A program made the position numbers and the translations under genes. 64,000 nt of DNA from Nosema muscidifuracis (taxonomy: Eukaryota; Microsporidia; Nosematidae): positions 1 through 64,000 of the forward strand of contig JAIOKI010000010.1 of the NCBI GenBank assembly GCA_028335825.1, given 5' to 3'. Of the stretch, positions 48,123-59,480 are shown one piece after another. The notes beneath the pieces are model-generated. The model was not told the DNA's origin, did not search any database, and saw only the letters and a list, made by a program, of their open reading frames with translations. Numbering within the stretch: the stretch's first letter is position 1; each line of letters opens with the position of its first letter.

Positions 48123-51100
48123 ATAAATATTCAAGTTTTATATTTCCTAATTAATTAATTAAATAATAAATTAATTATTGAAAAAAAATTTAAACAGTTG
48201 TATATAAAATATTTTAATTTGAGATATTAAATTATAAGATTTTTTATGTAATATATAAAAATGTATTAATTTGATTTTTAACAAATATTTTAATATAAAT
48301 TTAATAAAATACAATTTATATTCTAACTAAAGATCAAATAATAATCAAGTATTTTATTAATCTAAAATTTTTTTTAATTAATTTTTTAAAAATAAATATT
48401 AGTGATAAATTAAAGCTGAGGTTTTTATGAGAAAAATATAAAAAGTTCAAATTTCCAAAATAATAGTAAATGAATAATTTTCTATAAGATATTCTCATAT
48501 AAAAAAAATAAGACTCAGATTTCATAATATCAGTATATTTTCTACTTCTCAAATAATACATTTAGCACAACAATAAATTCTAATATTTAGATTATGTTTA
48601 AATCATATAAGACAATTCTTTGAACTAGTCATCGATTATCTTTTTTTATTGTACTTTTTACTTGAACATTTTATATAATAAATAAATCATATTTTTTAAT
48701 TATCCTTAGACTGAATCATGAAAATATGTGAAGTTCTATAATTCCAAATATCACAGCTCTAATTATAAATTGACAACTTTATATTTAGTTAAATCGTCAT
48801 CCCATCGCCTGATTTTTACATTTTTGTATTACATGAGTCTCTACTTATGTAAAGTTTATAAACTAAGTCTTCATAATAATTATTTTATTTATATTTTTGA
48901 ATTGACTCTTAGGTAGAACCGATAATGAAGTCTATATAGATATAAATACAATATGTTTTGTAATCTTAGATATTTTAAATTATATGTGACTTTCCACTAC
49001 TTTTTATTCCTTATCAATAAATATCGTATAACAAGCCAATTTTTTTTATTATAAGTAAAGTATTCCTTTTTTTGATATAAATATCAGAAACAATTGTCAT
49101 TTTTCTAATCCCAAATTAATTTACATCTAATATAAGAATACGTTAATTACAAAATTTAAATATTTAAGAAAAAAATGACACTTAAATAAATTTTCTACAT
49201 ATTAATAATAGAATATCTAAATCATACAGAGATAATTATTAAGATCTATAATTAGTTGATCTAAGAGAAAATACTCTAAAAAATATAAATATCTATCCTT
49301 CTGAAATAAAGAAATGAATCTTTTATAACGAAACAAAATAAATCAATTAGTTGAGAATAAAAGTTTATTGTAAATTTTCTAATAATATTACAATAAAATA
49401 TTTTGAATATTTTATTAACATTAATTTAAAGCAGAGTGATGACTATAAAATAATTTACATAATTCTTTTAAAAAATAACTATAAAGATGTTATTAATACT
49501 TTTAAAAAAAATTTAAGTACTGCCATAATATCAAATAATTCAAATGATAAGTAATACTATTTATTATTTAATTCTTTCTAAATATATCTTGTATCATAAA
49601 TATTTAGTATTAGTGATGATAATTCATCAATTTCATAACTTTTCGAAAGTAAAATAATAAATTTATTCAATTAAAAAAAGATCAATTCAATTTCTTTTTT
49701 ACAGTTTGTATTACAATAATATATAATTACTTAACACTTAAAAGAAATTAAGAAAACACGTAATGATTACTTAGATATTCGATATGATATTTCCTTGTAA
49801 TTTTAATGAAATTAGAAGAAGAAATTTAATTCTCATAATCTATCAATAACAGAAATATTTAGCCAAATGGTAAATTTTTTACCTCTCATTAAATATTATT
49901 ACAATTATCTTAAATAGTTCCTATTTTATTCAATACATGACGAAATACATCATAATTTTTATCATATTCTAAAATAATCTTTATACAATTACAAGTCTTA
50001 ATAATAACAAATAATAAGTCTGAAAATCAATGAAGTAATCTTTAAGTTAAAAATTTAAATTTAATACGAAAATTAAATTAGATATGAAACTAACGTAAAA
50101 TAATTTATTTGATGAAATTATAAAAAAGACAGTTTATTTTATTATTTTAAATAATTATTTAATAATTTTATTTCGAAAAAGTTCTTAACGAATATATTTA
50201 TCAGACGACTAAGAGACTGGGAATTATCACTAAAAAGTAGTATTACGAGATTTATCATAATAAAATAATTTTATTAAATCTAAGGAATGTTACATAATAC
50301 TTCAATATGAAGTAATATCTATTATAGATATCTTTCTTATCTAACAAAAAAACTTTATTATAAATTGAATGAGATGCTAAAGAAAGAAATTTTACATAAG
50401 TTTTCTATAAAAATTAGAATTTAGTAAAATTGTAAAATATATCGTTTTTAATTTATTTAAAATATTCTTCAAATTTATTTACTGGTAGCTTTATTTAAGT
50501 ATGTTGATAAACTGAAAATAATTTAGATCTAAAAAATTGAAGATGATGATCAATAACACTTTAGTAAAATCTAAATATGAGAAATACAACATTAATAATC
50601 ACATAAAAGTAGATAAATAAAGAAATATTCAGTGATTTTGTGTTTGAGACTAAAAATATCCTAAAAACATTGATTACATTATATAATATCATAAAAGATA
50701 TGTGTCATGATTTTATCAGAAAGAAAATTAATATAGATTTACTATAATTATATGTAGAAATAATTGATAAATAAGATATTGTAATTTCTAGGTTAAATTT
50801 ATTACCTAACAAAATATAAATATTTTATTATTTTTAAAGCAACATTGGACATTTTAAATTAGTCTGATCTAATGAGTGATATGTGTTTTTGTGCAAATTA
50901 ATTAAATTTTAGTTGGAAACAATTTGTAATTTTCAGGTTTAAATGTTTTAACAAAGTCATTTGATTCAAAATTCATTTTTGTACAAAAATTGCTTTATTT
51001 ATAAAAGTTTATTCCAATCAGAATAAATCAACAGATTCCTGATTAATTTTTAGTTTTAAATATTGTACCAATAAAATTCTATTTGGTACGACAATAAGAT

Positions 51101-51887
51101 TTATTTCAATATTAAAGGATGCAATATTTCAAAGATAAAAAATTATTATTATTTTTAAATCTTTTTACAGATTTTATGTGTATTGTATTTTTTATAAGAT
51201 AACTCAAATTCTCTGCAGCTTTCAATTAAATAAAGAGTTTTCATTCATCAATATTAATAGAAGACTCAATATATACATAATTTTACAAATACAATATTTT
51301 CAAACATTTACATAAATAAGATAGATTATTCTTTATGTTTTCAAAAACAAGATTTCACATTATTATCAAATTATTTATATATCAATTTATAATTATTAAC
51401 ATATATTCTAGATGATATGTAATATCAACATCTTATTTTTGGCTGCATCACTCATAAGATATTCCAGAAACATTAAACAATTAATTCATATTCAATAAAT
51501 TTATTTTATAGCATCATAAAAATAATATATTTGATTTTTTTATGTTTCGAAAAATTAAAACTATTTTACGCTAGTAATTAGAATATTCTATCAATGATCA
51601 GACTATTGATAATATCAAAACTAACACATATTTATTGATTCATGGATTTCTCTGATGCAATAAGAGTATCTCTATTACTGAGATAATACCTGTAGATTAT
51701 GTATTATGAAAAGTATAAAATATACACTATTTTGATTTTTTAGTAAAGTAAAACTTGATAAAATCCAATGATGAAACTATAACTTTAAAAATGACCCTTT
51801 TGTTTAACTCGATTCAAGATCAGTAATTTTAATGAGCAAGTTCTTTTTTTAAATATTAGTTAGACAGTTTATTACTAGATTTTTAAA
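48123..51887. other. Long AT-rich desert with weak coding traces
   Basis: No credible gene with an ATG was found. The frame around 49351-49554 has no ATG start. A plus-strand fragment near 50635-50750 (ETKNILKTLITLYNIIKDMCH) looks like a relic, but the family is unknown. Confidence 0.4.
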
Positions 51888-53097
51888 ATTTTATCTCATT
51901 TGTGCTAATTAATTTTTCCTTTGGTTATCTTTGCTAACAAGTTTGAAAAAATGTTATGTATTAGGTAAAAATTCAAGACCTTAGAATTTGGATATTGAGA
52001 TGAAACAGATTTTGTGATTGATACATAAGATATTTTTTAAAATAATTCAGTGTGATATATAAAAAACTACAAAATTTGAAAGTTATGATTCTACGAATAA
52101 AGAATTAAATTATTTAAACTATTTTATACAAATGTTTCATTTGATATATTAAAAAATATTAATGTTAATCTATTAATAAAAAAATTATTTTTTTTGTCAT
52201 TACATTAACACTAAGAGTTAAGAATCATAAATTTTGTAATAATTTTTTCAGCTCTTCAGGGGTTTATATATATTTAAAATTTTTATTTAATACAATTACG
52301 TCTTTTTTTATGACTAAGAAATTGTTTCTAATCCTATCTTATCTTGTAAAAAATCTTATATTAAGATAAGTATTAAATTGATTTAATGACGTATTATATT
52401 AAAACACGTTCATCAAAACGTAAGTAATTCTCACAATATTATTTTTTTATATAACTATTTTCTTTATTTAATAGTAGGTGACTAAAATTAAATTACTTCC
52501 AAATCTTACCATAGAGGTCTTTTAAAATTTTTAATATATATTTGTATGATGATTTAAATTTACATAACCTTTTTTAAAAATATTAATGATAAATTATATT
52601 TGAAAAGCATAATCTAGCAATTTGCCAAATATTTATAAATTAGAATGTAATTATTCTGTGTTATATCTCATTTTATAACAGTCAAAATATTATTGATATT
52701 AGTGTATTTATTTGAAAGTCCAATTAGATTTAGATATTATAAATAATTTTACACGCTTTATTTTACCCATATTATAAAGAAGATAATGATTCAATTTTTT
52801 GGATGGATAAATTATAATATTATCCCACACGTTGTAATATTATCTCTTTTGTAGATTTAAAATATACTTTCAACTTTATTTTTATAGAACTGAATAATAA
52901 TCTGTGTAATTAATTTTAAGAGAAAATATTAAAAATACGAATTAATTATAAATTTAATAAAAGTTATTAAACTAAAGATATAACAAAACCATTAATAGTT
53001 CTATTTTATTATGACTGTAAAAATACATATTTCTATACATGATAATACAAGGATTTAAAAATATATTAGACATTAATAAATTACTTAATATAATTTG
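51888..53097 (+). pseudogene. Family A gene, strongly eroded copy
   Basis: The N-terminal block at about 51990-52080 keeps the pattern DETDF..DT......NNSV (compare DESDF..DT..NYENNSV), and the very end near 53040 keeps IIQGF.NIL.INK (compare IMQGVIKILEVNKIL). The distance between the two ends equals that of the intact gene. Substitutions, stops and frame changes are numerous. It precedes a family C gene, as the broken copy at 31366 does. Confidence 0.7.
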
Positions 53098-53931
53098 CTT
53101 AACAATTTATGTATTATTATAAAATATTCTATTAATATATATAATTCAAATTAATATAGATATTGAGAATTTAAACAAACTAATTGATTAATATTTGAAT
53201 TTTAGATCTATTATTTTATGAAAATAGTTTTTTAAACAAGAATATGTAGAGCAAGACTGAGAAATACTTATGTATGACTTTATTTAAATAAGAATGTTTT
53301 TTTGTTTGTTTATTGATCAGAATCAATGACTAAAGTGATTTGAGTAAATCTTCATGTAATATAAAGAATTTTGAATAACAATACAAAAATATAATAAAAC
53401 TAAGCATTGCTAAATATGAGAGATCTAATTCAATTGTTAATAAAAGTAAAGAAAAAATTTAAAAAATTAATTTATTACTGAGTGCTTGTAAATAGTTATG
53501 TAATTAAATATGATCTATTAAAACTTCTTTTCTAAGGTTTATGATGTTTGAATTTACTTGTATAAAATAGCCTTATTACAATAATATAAGTTAGATATAC
53601 ATATAAATAGTAAAATTTTCAAATAAATAAGATCAATAATTTAATTTATAATTTATGTATTCTTTAATAAAACACATTTAATAAGAAAATTAAATATTCA
53701 AGTTATTAAATCAGATTCGAAATTTAAAAATATTAGACTTATAAAGATAAGAAATTTTCAGAATTTGTAATTATTAAATTAATATTAATATATTTTCATT
53801 AATCAAAAATTTATATTAAAATCAAAACAAAATTGCTTTTTAATAGGTATTAGTGAGTAATAATGTAGTGTATTTTTTTATCTGATTTATTAAATTATTT
53901 TATATTAATAAATAAAACTGCATTTATCAAA
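53098..53931. other. AT-rich upstream region of the family C gene
   Basis: No gene was recognised. There is no CCC motif at the downstream start. Confidence 0.5.
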
Positions 53932-54807
53932 ATGGAAAAAGAAGAATGTGAAAAAACAGAAGTATGCTGGTCAAACATTAGTCATAAATTTAAAGAATGG
54001 AGAACTAGACTTTTAAACAATTCTAAAAATATCTGTAAAAAAATATCTGAAACAGAGATCGAAGAAAACACAGATGTTGCAAAGTTGCTTGAAGAATTTC
54101 CAAAGTGTATGATACAATTTACTAGAGAAATGTGCAAATGTAATCAAAAGTGTGTTGTAGATTCTTTTAAAGATGTTTATTTTGATCATGTATGTCATAA
54201 TATAAAATCTAACAATCTTTTCTTATTGAAAAATCATGTCTATTGTGATAACTATGATATGAGAATTTCTGACGGTGAGATGATTTATTACAAAAATTTT
54301 CATTCTAATAGCACCTTAGGTGATAGAATTGAAGAAACAATAATGAATCTTTGTGATGATAATCAAGAATATTACGATAAATTACAATGTGTCATGTATG
54401 AACTAAAAGAAGAATGTAAAGAGGATCCTGTTTGTTTCGGGAAATTTATAAAACAAACATTTATTGAAGGTTGTAAAAATCCTTACTTTGAAAATCAAAT
54501 TAATGATGTTAAAAAATCTGTCGGGCTTGACAAAATTTCTTTAAATTTAGAACATTCTAAACATGAAAATGATTATATAAGAAATGTTAGATCATTAAAA
54601 GACAACAGTGAATTGTTTGATAATACAGATCAGTCTATATCTGTGAATGATTATGTATCTGATGGAAATTCACTCATTATTTTTTATGGGTGCTTAATAG
54701 GAATAACTATGTTCACTGCTTTAGGTTATCTTACTTATAAGCTATTTAAAAAAAGATCTTCTAAAAGTAAAACTATTTCAGATCTAATAGCTGCAGAAAA
54801 AGTATAA
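53932..54807 (+). CDS. Family C cysteine-rich membrane protein
   Basis: This 291-residue protein has an acidic N-terminal helix region with KEWRTRLL, then the family cysteine domain: C35, C59, C68, C70, C74, C88 and C105 (PKCMIQFTREMCKCNQKC, DHVCHN, HVYCDNYD), followed by LC, QC, EC, VC and GC to about residue 182. A hydrophobic membrane segment lies near 243-269 and a basic tail follows (KKRSSKSKTISDLIAAEKV). No N-terminal signal peptide is visible. It is the closest intact relative of the relic at 33105. The role is unknown; disulfide-rich surface or endomembrane protein is an inference from composition. The start ATG is the first in frame, and no C-rich motif is adjacent. The minus-strand frame at 54013..54198 is a shadow. 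Confidence 0.87.
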   Translation: MEKEECEKTEVCWSNISHKFKEWRTRLLNNSKNICKKISETEIEENTDVAKLLEEFPKCMIQFTREMCKCNQKCVVDSFKDVYFDHVCHNIKSNNLFLLKNHVYCDNYDMRISDGEMIYYKNFHSNSTLGDRIEETIMNLCDDNQEYYDKLQCVMYELKEECKEDPVCFGKFIKQTFIEGCKNPYFENQINDVKKSVGLDKISLNLEHSKHENDYIRNVRSLKDNSELFDNTDQSISVNDYVSDGNSLIIFYGCLIGITMFTALGYLTYKLFKKRSSKSKTISDLIAAEKV

Positions 54808-55758
54808 TTAAAATATGTTTTTACTTTTTTGTAGATTTTTAAAAAAGCATCACTTCAAAATATATTTTATTTAAGCTAATCATAATTTTATGACTTTATG
54901 ATTAGATAAACAAATTAGTTATAACAATAAAATCATAATTCTTTTAAGATCTACTATTGTAATTATTTTAGAACGTTATTGCATATGCTACTAATAAAAC
55001 CTTTTTATTGAATAAAACTATTTAAATTATATATACTAAATCCTTATAATTGACTAAATTCAATTGTATTTAATTTATTAGCAATAGATTCTTGTCCTTA
55101 TATTTCAAGAAAATAAAGAAACTTAATTATATTGCCTTTATTTTTATAAATTATCTTTTAACTACATCTGAAAATTCAAAAATTGAAAAATGACAATTAA
55201 CATCTAAAGTTGCTTGTAAAAGAAAATTATTACTACCTGAATTTAAAAATATGTCAATATAAAATGATTGATATAAATTTTTGTTAATATCAATTTAAAA
55301 AAAAACAATAGTAGGTATATGCTCACTTTAGGATAGGTTATAAATTTTATAGCAATAATATTTATCAATACAAAAATTTAATTTATATGTACTATATTGA
55401 AATATATATAATAATTAATAGTTAAAATATAATTATAATTTGTTGAATTCTCAATTTAAAAACAAAGTATATTAAGAAAAGAATTTATAAACTTAAGAAT
55501 AATTTATATTATGTTTAATTCAATAAAACAACTTTTTTGTCTAGTTTAGATCAGATTTATATCTGATTACAAAATCTCTTTTGATATAAAAAATACTCTA
55601 AACAGAGATTACAGTATTTAAGCTTAATATTATCATTATTAGATGAGAATATGTAAAAAATTGTATGACTACTAAAATGATCTTTTATAAATATTTACTT
55701 TATTCAAAAAAATAAATTATAAAGAAAATTATGGTAAAAACAAAGATTGATTATTTAA
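54808..55758. other. AT-rich intergenic stretch
   Basis: No gene was recognised between the family C gene and the inverted-repeat element. Confidence 0.5.
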
Positions 55759-56035
55759 AATTTTATATCTTAACCGAATCTTATAAATATTGATAATAGT
55801 ATTAATAATTATTCAATATTAATTTTTAAATAGCTATATTACACTATTTTTTATTAATTTTTAATCAAACAACTATATTTTTATAAATAATAAGATAGTC
55901 AATGTAATATTTAAGATAGCTACTATGGCAGACACACAAAAAATTATGTAAAAATATTTTTTAATATTATTTATTAATATTTTAATTAGCACAACTATTA
56001 TCAATATTTATAAGATTCGGTTAAGATATAAAATT
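55759..56035. mobile_element. 277-bp element with perfect 42-bp terminal inverted repeats (MITE-like)
   Basis: Positions 55759-55800 and 55994-56035 are exact reverse complements over 42 bases (outer end AATTTTATATCTTAACCGAA). Inside them a second, imperfect inverted repeat continues (TAGCTAT..ATTACA near 55831 and TGTAAT..ATAGCTA near 55910-55921), so most of the element folds on itself. No coding frame is present. This is the structure of a miniature inverted-repeat transposable element. Identity of the arms argues for recent activity or conversion. A target duplication is not clear. A palindrome formed by local rearrangement is the alternative. Confidence 0.75.
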
Positions 56036-56386
56036 GTAAGAGTAAATTTTTGACCCCACATAATTTTTTTTATATATTTACTGGTAAACATTAAAATCTT
56101 ATACAATGTTAAAAAGATTTCTAGCATTTTGTTGATAATTAAATAAATTTATAGACAATCAAAAAACAATTTATCATAAATAAATTTTAATTAAAAGCAA
56201 ATTTAATATTGCAAACTAATTAAGTAAAACTTTTAATTAGATATAAATTATTAGAATTTTTAAAAATATTTTCTCAATATTACAATGTTTTATTAAATAT
56301 AAATATTTTTTATTTTTTAATTAAATTACAACTTAAATTTCAATTAATTAAAAAAAAAGAATAAATTCGATCTGAAACTAGTAATT

Positions 56387-57364
56387 ATGCAAGAGCAAAT
56401 TAAGGATGAAAAAGAAGAATTTGAGAATTGGCGCAATGAGCAATTAGAAAGATCATCTGAAGCTTGTAGACAACTTGATACTTCGAATAGCGAAGAAGAA
56501 GCATATTCTTCTATTATACGAAAAATACCAAAGTGTCTTGTTCATTTTACTCGTAAAATGTGTAAATGTAATCGTGATTGTATAGGAGAATCTTTTTATA
56601 AGACAAAAATTGATTATGGATGTGAAGCTTACGATCTTGATAATTTATGGTATGATACCAAGTATCTTGACTGCTCTAATCTTGAAAAAAAAGTTCAAGA
56701 AGGGAAGTTTGTACCTTTCAACACATATAACAAATTATTGAAAACGATTACTAATGTTAACAATGGTTTAAATAAATTATGTGATACGGACAAAGATTTC
56801 GAAGTTTTGTTGTGCGAAGCTTACGATTTGAGAGATGGATGTAAAAATCAACGTGATTGTATTGAATTTTTTTTAAGGAGAGTACCACAAACTTTATGTG
56901 ATAATAAAGAATATAAAGTGGAAATTGAAGAAATTGAAAATATTTTAGGAATAAAGATTCGTACAGACAGTGCTGAAATTGAAGATACAAAAGAAGAATC
57001 CAAAAATGTTCAAATTAAAGCTTTTGAAGATTTAGATTCATTTGAAAAAAATGACACAGGTGCTTTTTTAAAAAATATTGTTAAACGAAATATAAGTGAT
57101 AATGATTTACCAGAAATGAATACTATTTTAGAACATTACAAGTCAATTGATTCGGAGTTTTTAACTTCTAATCCATCCAGTATTCAGAAGTTTCAATTTT
57201 ATTCTATAATGTCTCTATCATTGATCTCAACAATATTATTTTTAATTTTAGTAATGATAGGATTTAAAAAGCATAATAAGAATTTTCAAGTATTAGCATC
57301 ATGTATGATTATGACACTATCTTTATTATTTATTTCTATTTATTCTGTTATAAATATTGAATAA
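56387..57364 (+). CDS. Family C cysteine-rich protein with two C-terminal membrane segments
   Basis: This 325-residue protein has an N-terminal charged helix region (EFENWRNEQLERSSEACRQL) followed by the family cysteine domain (PKCLVHFTRKMCKCNRDCIGESF, then GC, DC, LC, LC, GC, DC and LC to about residue 170). An acidic linker of about 80 residues is longer than in the other members. Two hydrophobic segments at about 262-286 and 295-321 form a terminal hairpin with the tail VINIE. The two-segment ending is shared with the copy at 16201, while 47293 and 53932 have one, which defines two subtypes. No signal peptide is visible. The function is unknown. It is the last family gene before the core region. 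Confidence 0.87.
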   Translation: MQEQIKDEKEEFENWRNEQLERSSEACRQLDTSNSEEEAYSSIIRKIPKCLVHFTRKMCKCNRDCIGESFYKTKIDYGCEAYDLDNLWYDTKYLDCSNLEKKVQEGKFVPFNTYNKLLKTITNVNNGLNKLCDTDKDFEVLLCEAYDLRDGCKNQRDCIEFFLRRVPQTLCDNKEYKVEIEEIENILGIKIRTDSAEIEDTKEESKNVQIKAFEDLDSFEKNDTGAFLKNIVKRNISDNDLPEMNTILEHYKSIDSEFLTSNPSSIQKFQFYSIMSLSLISTILFLILVMIGFKKHNKNFQVLASCMIMTLSLLFISIYSVINIE

Positions 57365-57499
57365 ATACTGTTTTTAATAAATTGTAATATACAATTAAAT
57401 AACATTAAAAGCCTTTAATAATTTTAAATACAATAAGATTTTTTTGACAGTTTTAAATATCAAACGAAAATAAGCAATTGATATATAACAACATAAATA

Positions 57500-57565
57500 A
57501 TGAAGACAAATATTATCTTTGTTCTTCTGATGTCGTTCTCTAGGGCTACTAGAAGTAGTAAATAA
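57500..57565 (+). pseudogene. Signal-peptide-like mini frame, probable 5' relic
   Basis: ATG at 57500 opens a 21-residue frame reading as a complete signal peptide (MKTNIIFVLLMSFSRATRSS) that stops at once. Composition is less AT-rich than its surroundings. It is probably the 5' remnant of a secreted-protein gene. A very short peptide or first exon is possible. Confidence 0.3.
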
Positions 57566-59461
57566 GTCCACGTATATGTCTAGTGTTTAATTTAATTTTT
57601 TTATCTTTTTAAGGTTTGCATTATTTATTGATTAGTCTCTACGATTCACATAATCTTAAGTTATTCTTTGATATATTTTTTGTTGAAATTTAAGAAAGTT
57701 CTATTGAATTAAAAAAAAAATTATGAGGAATTAAGGCTTCCAGGAATATATTTTTTTTAACTTAGTAAAGTCATTTAATCTATTTTGAGTTTTATATTAT
57801 AAATATATGCAAAAAAACAATAGCCATTTCTTATAATTGATTATTTTCCATCTTACTCAGTCTTGTGACATGTCTCGAGTCATAATCTGATAAATTAATA
57901 TTAAATGAAAAATATGTTGAATTCTAAAATATATTTTCATTAATATTATTAATGAATAATTAATTTATATTATATATTTGTATAGTATTTACCCTTACTG
58001 AGAAAAATAAACAAAATTTATTTTAATTATATCTTTGTTCATTTAAAATTTCTTATAATCTGTTGTCAGCTTCTTTTTCTTTAGACTGCATAAACTATTT
58101 TGCTTCCTATTCAATACCTTAAGATAATCATTTACAACAATGAGTAATAGACATATGCAACTTAAATAATAATACTTTTAAGGGTCATAATAGCACTTTA
58201 GCCTTATTATATGTATGTATTCTGATATTTGCTGTTGTAAAACTTTTATACCACATCATTACGTAATTATCTTTATCGGTAATTGTTTAGAGTATTGCAA
58301 TTGTTGAAAAATAAGTCTTAGATTTGTTTCTTTAGGATTTAAATATCAGCGAATGTGATATATTCTAAATAATGTTATTTCTTTATAGTATTTTCTAGTG
58401 TAAATGCTTTAATGCAATTAAACTTAAAACTCAGTTTGAGCCTAATATGTACATTAATTGTTACTCTTTTATTATCTATACATCTCTTAACAGAATGATT
58501 TCTTATCTTCCTCTTTATGGAACTCTATTTTATATTCTAATATTTAGATTATATTTCATATTAAAATTTTTATTGGATACAAGTTGCATTAGTCGGTGTC
58601 TAATTCTTTCCTCTCGTTGCTCCAAAATACTGTATTATGGTAGAGTTTTTTTGCACCTCTGTTTCAATAAATCTTGTTCAACATAATATTCTTTGACAGC
58701 TGTCCATCTTTGACTTTCCAATATATTCTTATGTATTCTGGATTTCACATATGCTTATATCATCGAGCATTAACTTAGTTTTTAATTTATGTATCATAAT
58801 ATGTCATCGTAAATATAATTATGCTTTATAATAAGTTAGTAAGGATCATTTATTAGATAAAGGGCATACCTGTACTTATTCTCGGCCTATATTGTTCTAT
58901 ATATAATATAAATGTATCATTAAATTATAAATGATAGTCTAATAGAGATCACCAGAAGAATAACTCATTATTAAATTAAATTTGAATCACAAGTTATTAA
59001 ATTTTGAAAAATAACTCAATCACAAAACTGAATATTTTTTAATACATAAATAATAAATTTTTTTACAAATTTGATATTAGAAATAATTTATTTGAATTTT
59101 GATTCAAATAATTTATTTTAGTGATGTAAAGATTATTTTTAATATATATATATTTGTTATTCTTATAATTGAAATTGCTATCATGATTTAATCAAAAGTA
59201 ATTCTACTTAAATCATTAGCTAGTACTAAAAACTTAACTATTTATAAAAATTTTAATAGCATATTATAATTATAATTATCTTGAAATTTAATTATTATTA
59301 ATTATTAATTGTTTTTAATAAAAGGGTCTAAAAAAATTATTAGTAAACCTTATCAATCACCAAAACAAAATTAAAATATCAACATCATAGTTACATTTAT
59401 AAAAGAAAATATTATTAATTTATCATAAGTTTATTAATTTTTTTTAATGTTCTCTAATAAA
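57566..59461. other. AT-rich region with a decayed minus-strand coding trace
   Basis: At about 58400-58760 the minus strand reads protein-like (TAVKEYYVEQDLLKQRCKK, then ILEQREERIRHRLMQLVSNK) with interruptions. The family is unknown, possibly a mobile element. The plus-strand frame at 58447 is its shadow. The rest holds nothing recognisable. Confidence 0.35.
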
Positions 59462-59464
59462 CCC
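59462..59464 (+). promoter_or_regulatory. CCC motif before the HECT ligase gene
   Basis: AACCCTTA lies about 17 bases before the ATG. This is a microsporidian-type C-rich signal. Confidence 0.5.
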
Positions 59465-59480
59465 TTATATTACATTCAAA

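Noticed and set aside
49351-49554. 67-codon plus-strand frame
   Set aside because: It has no ATG start, no upstream signal and no recognisable similarity; at best a relic fragment.
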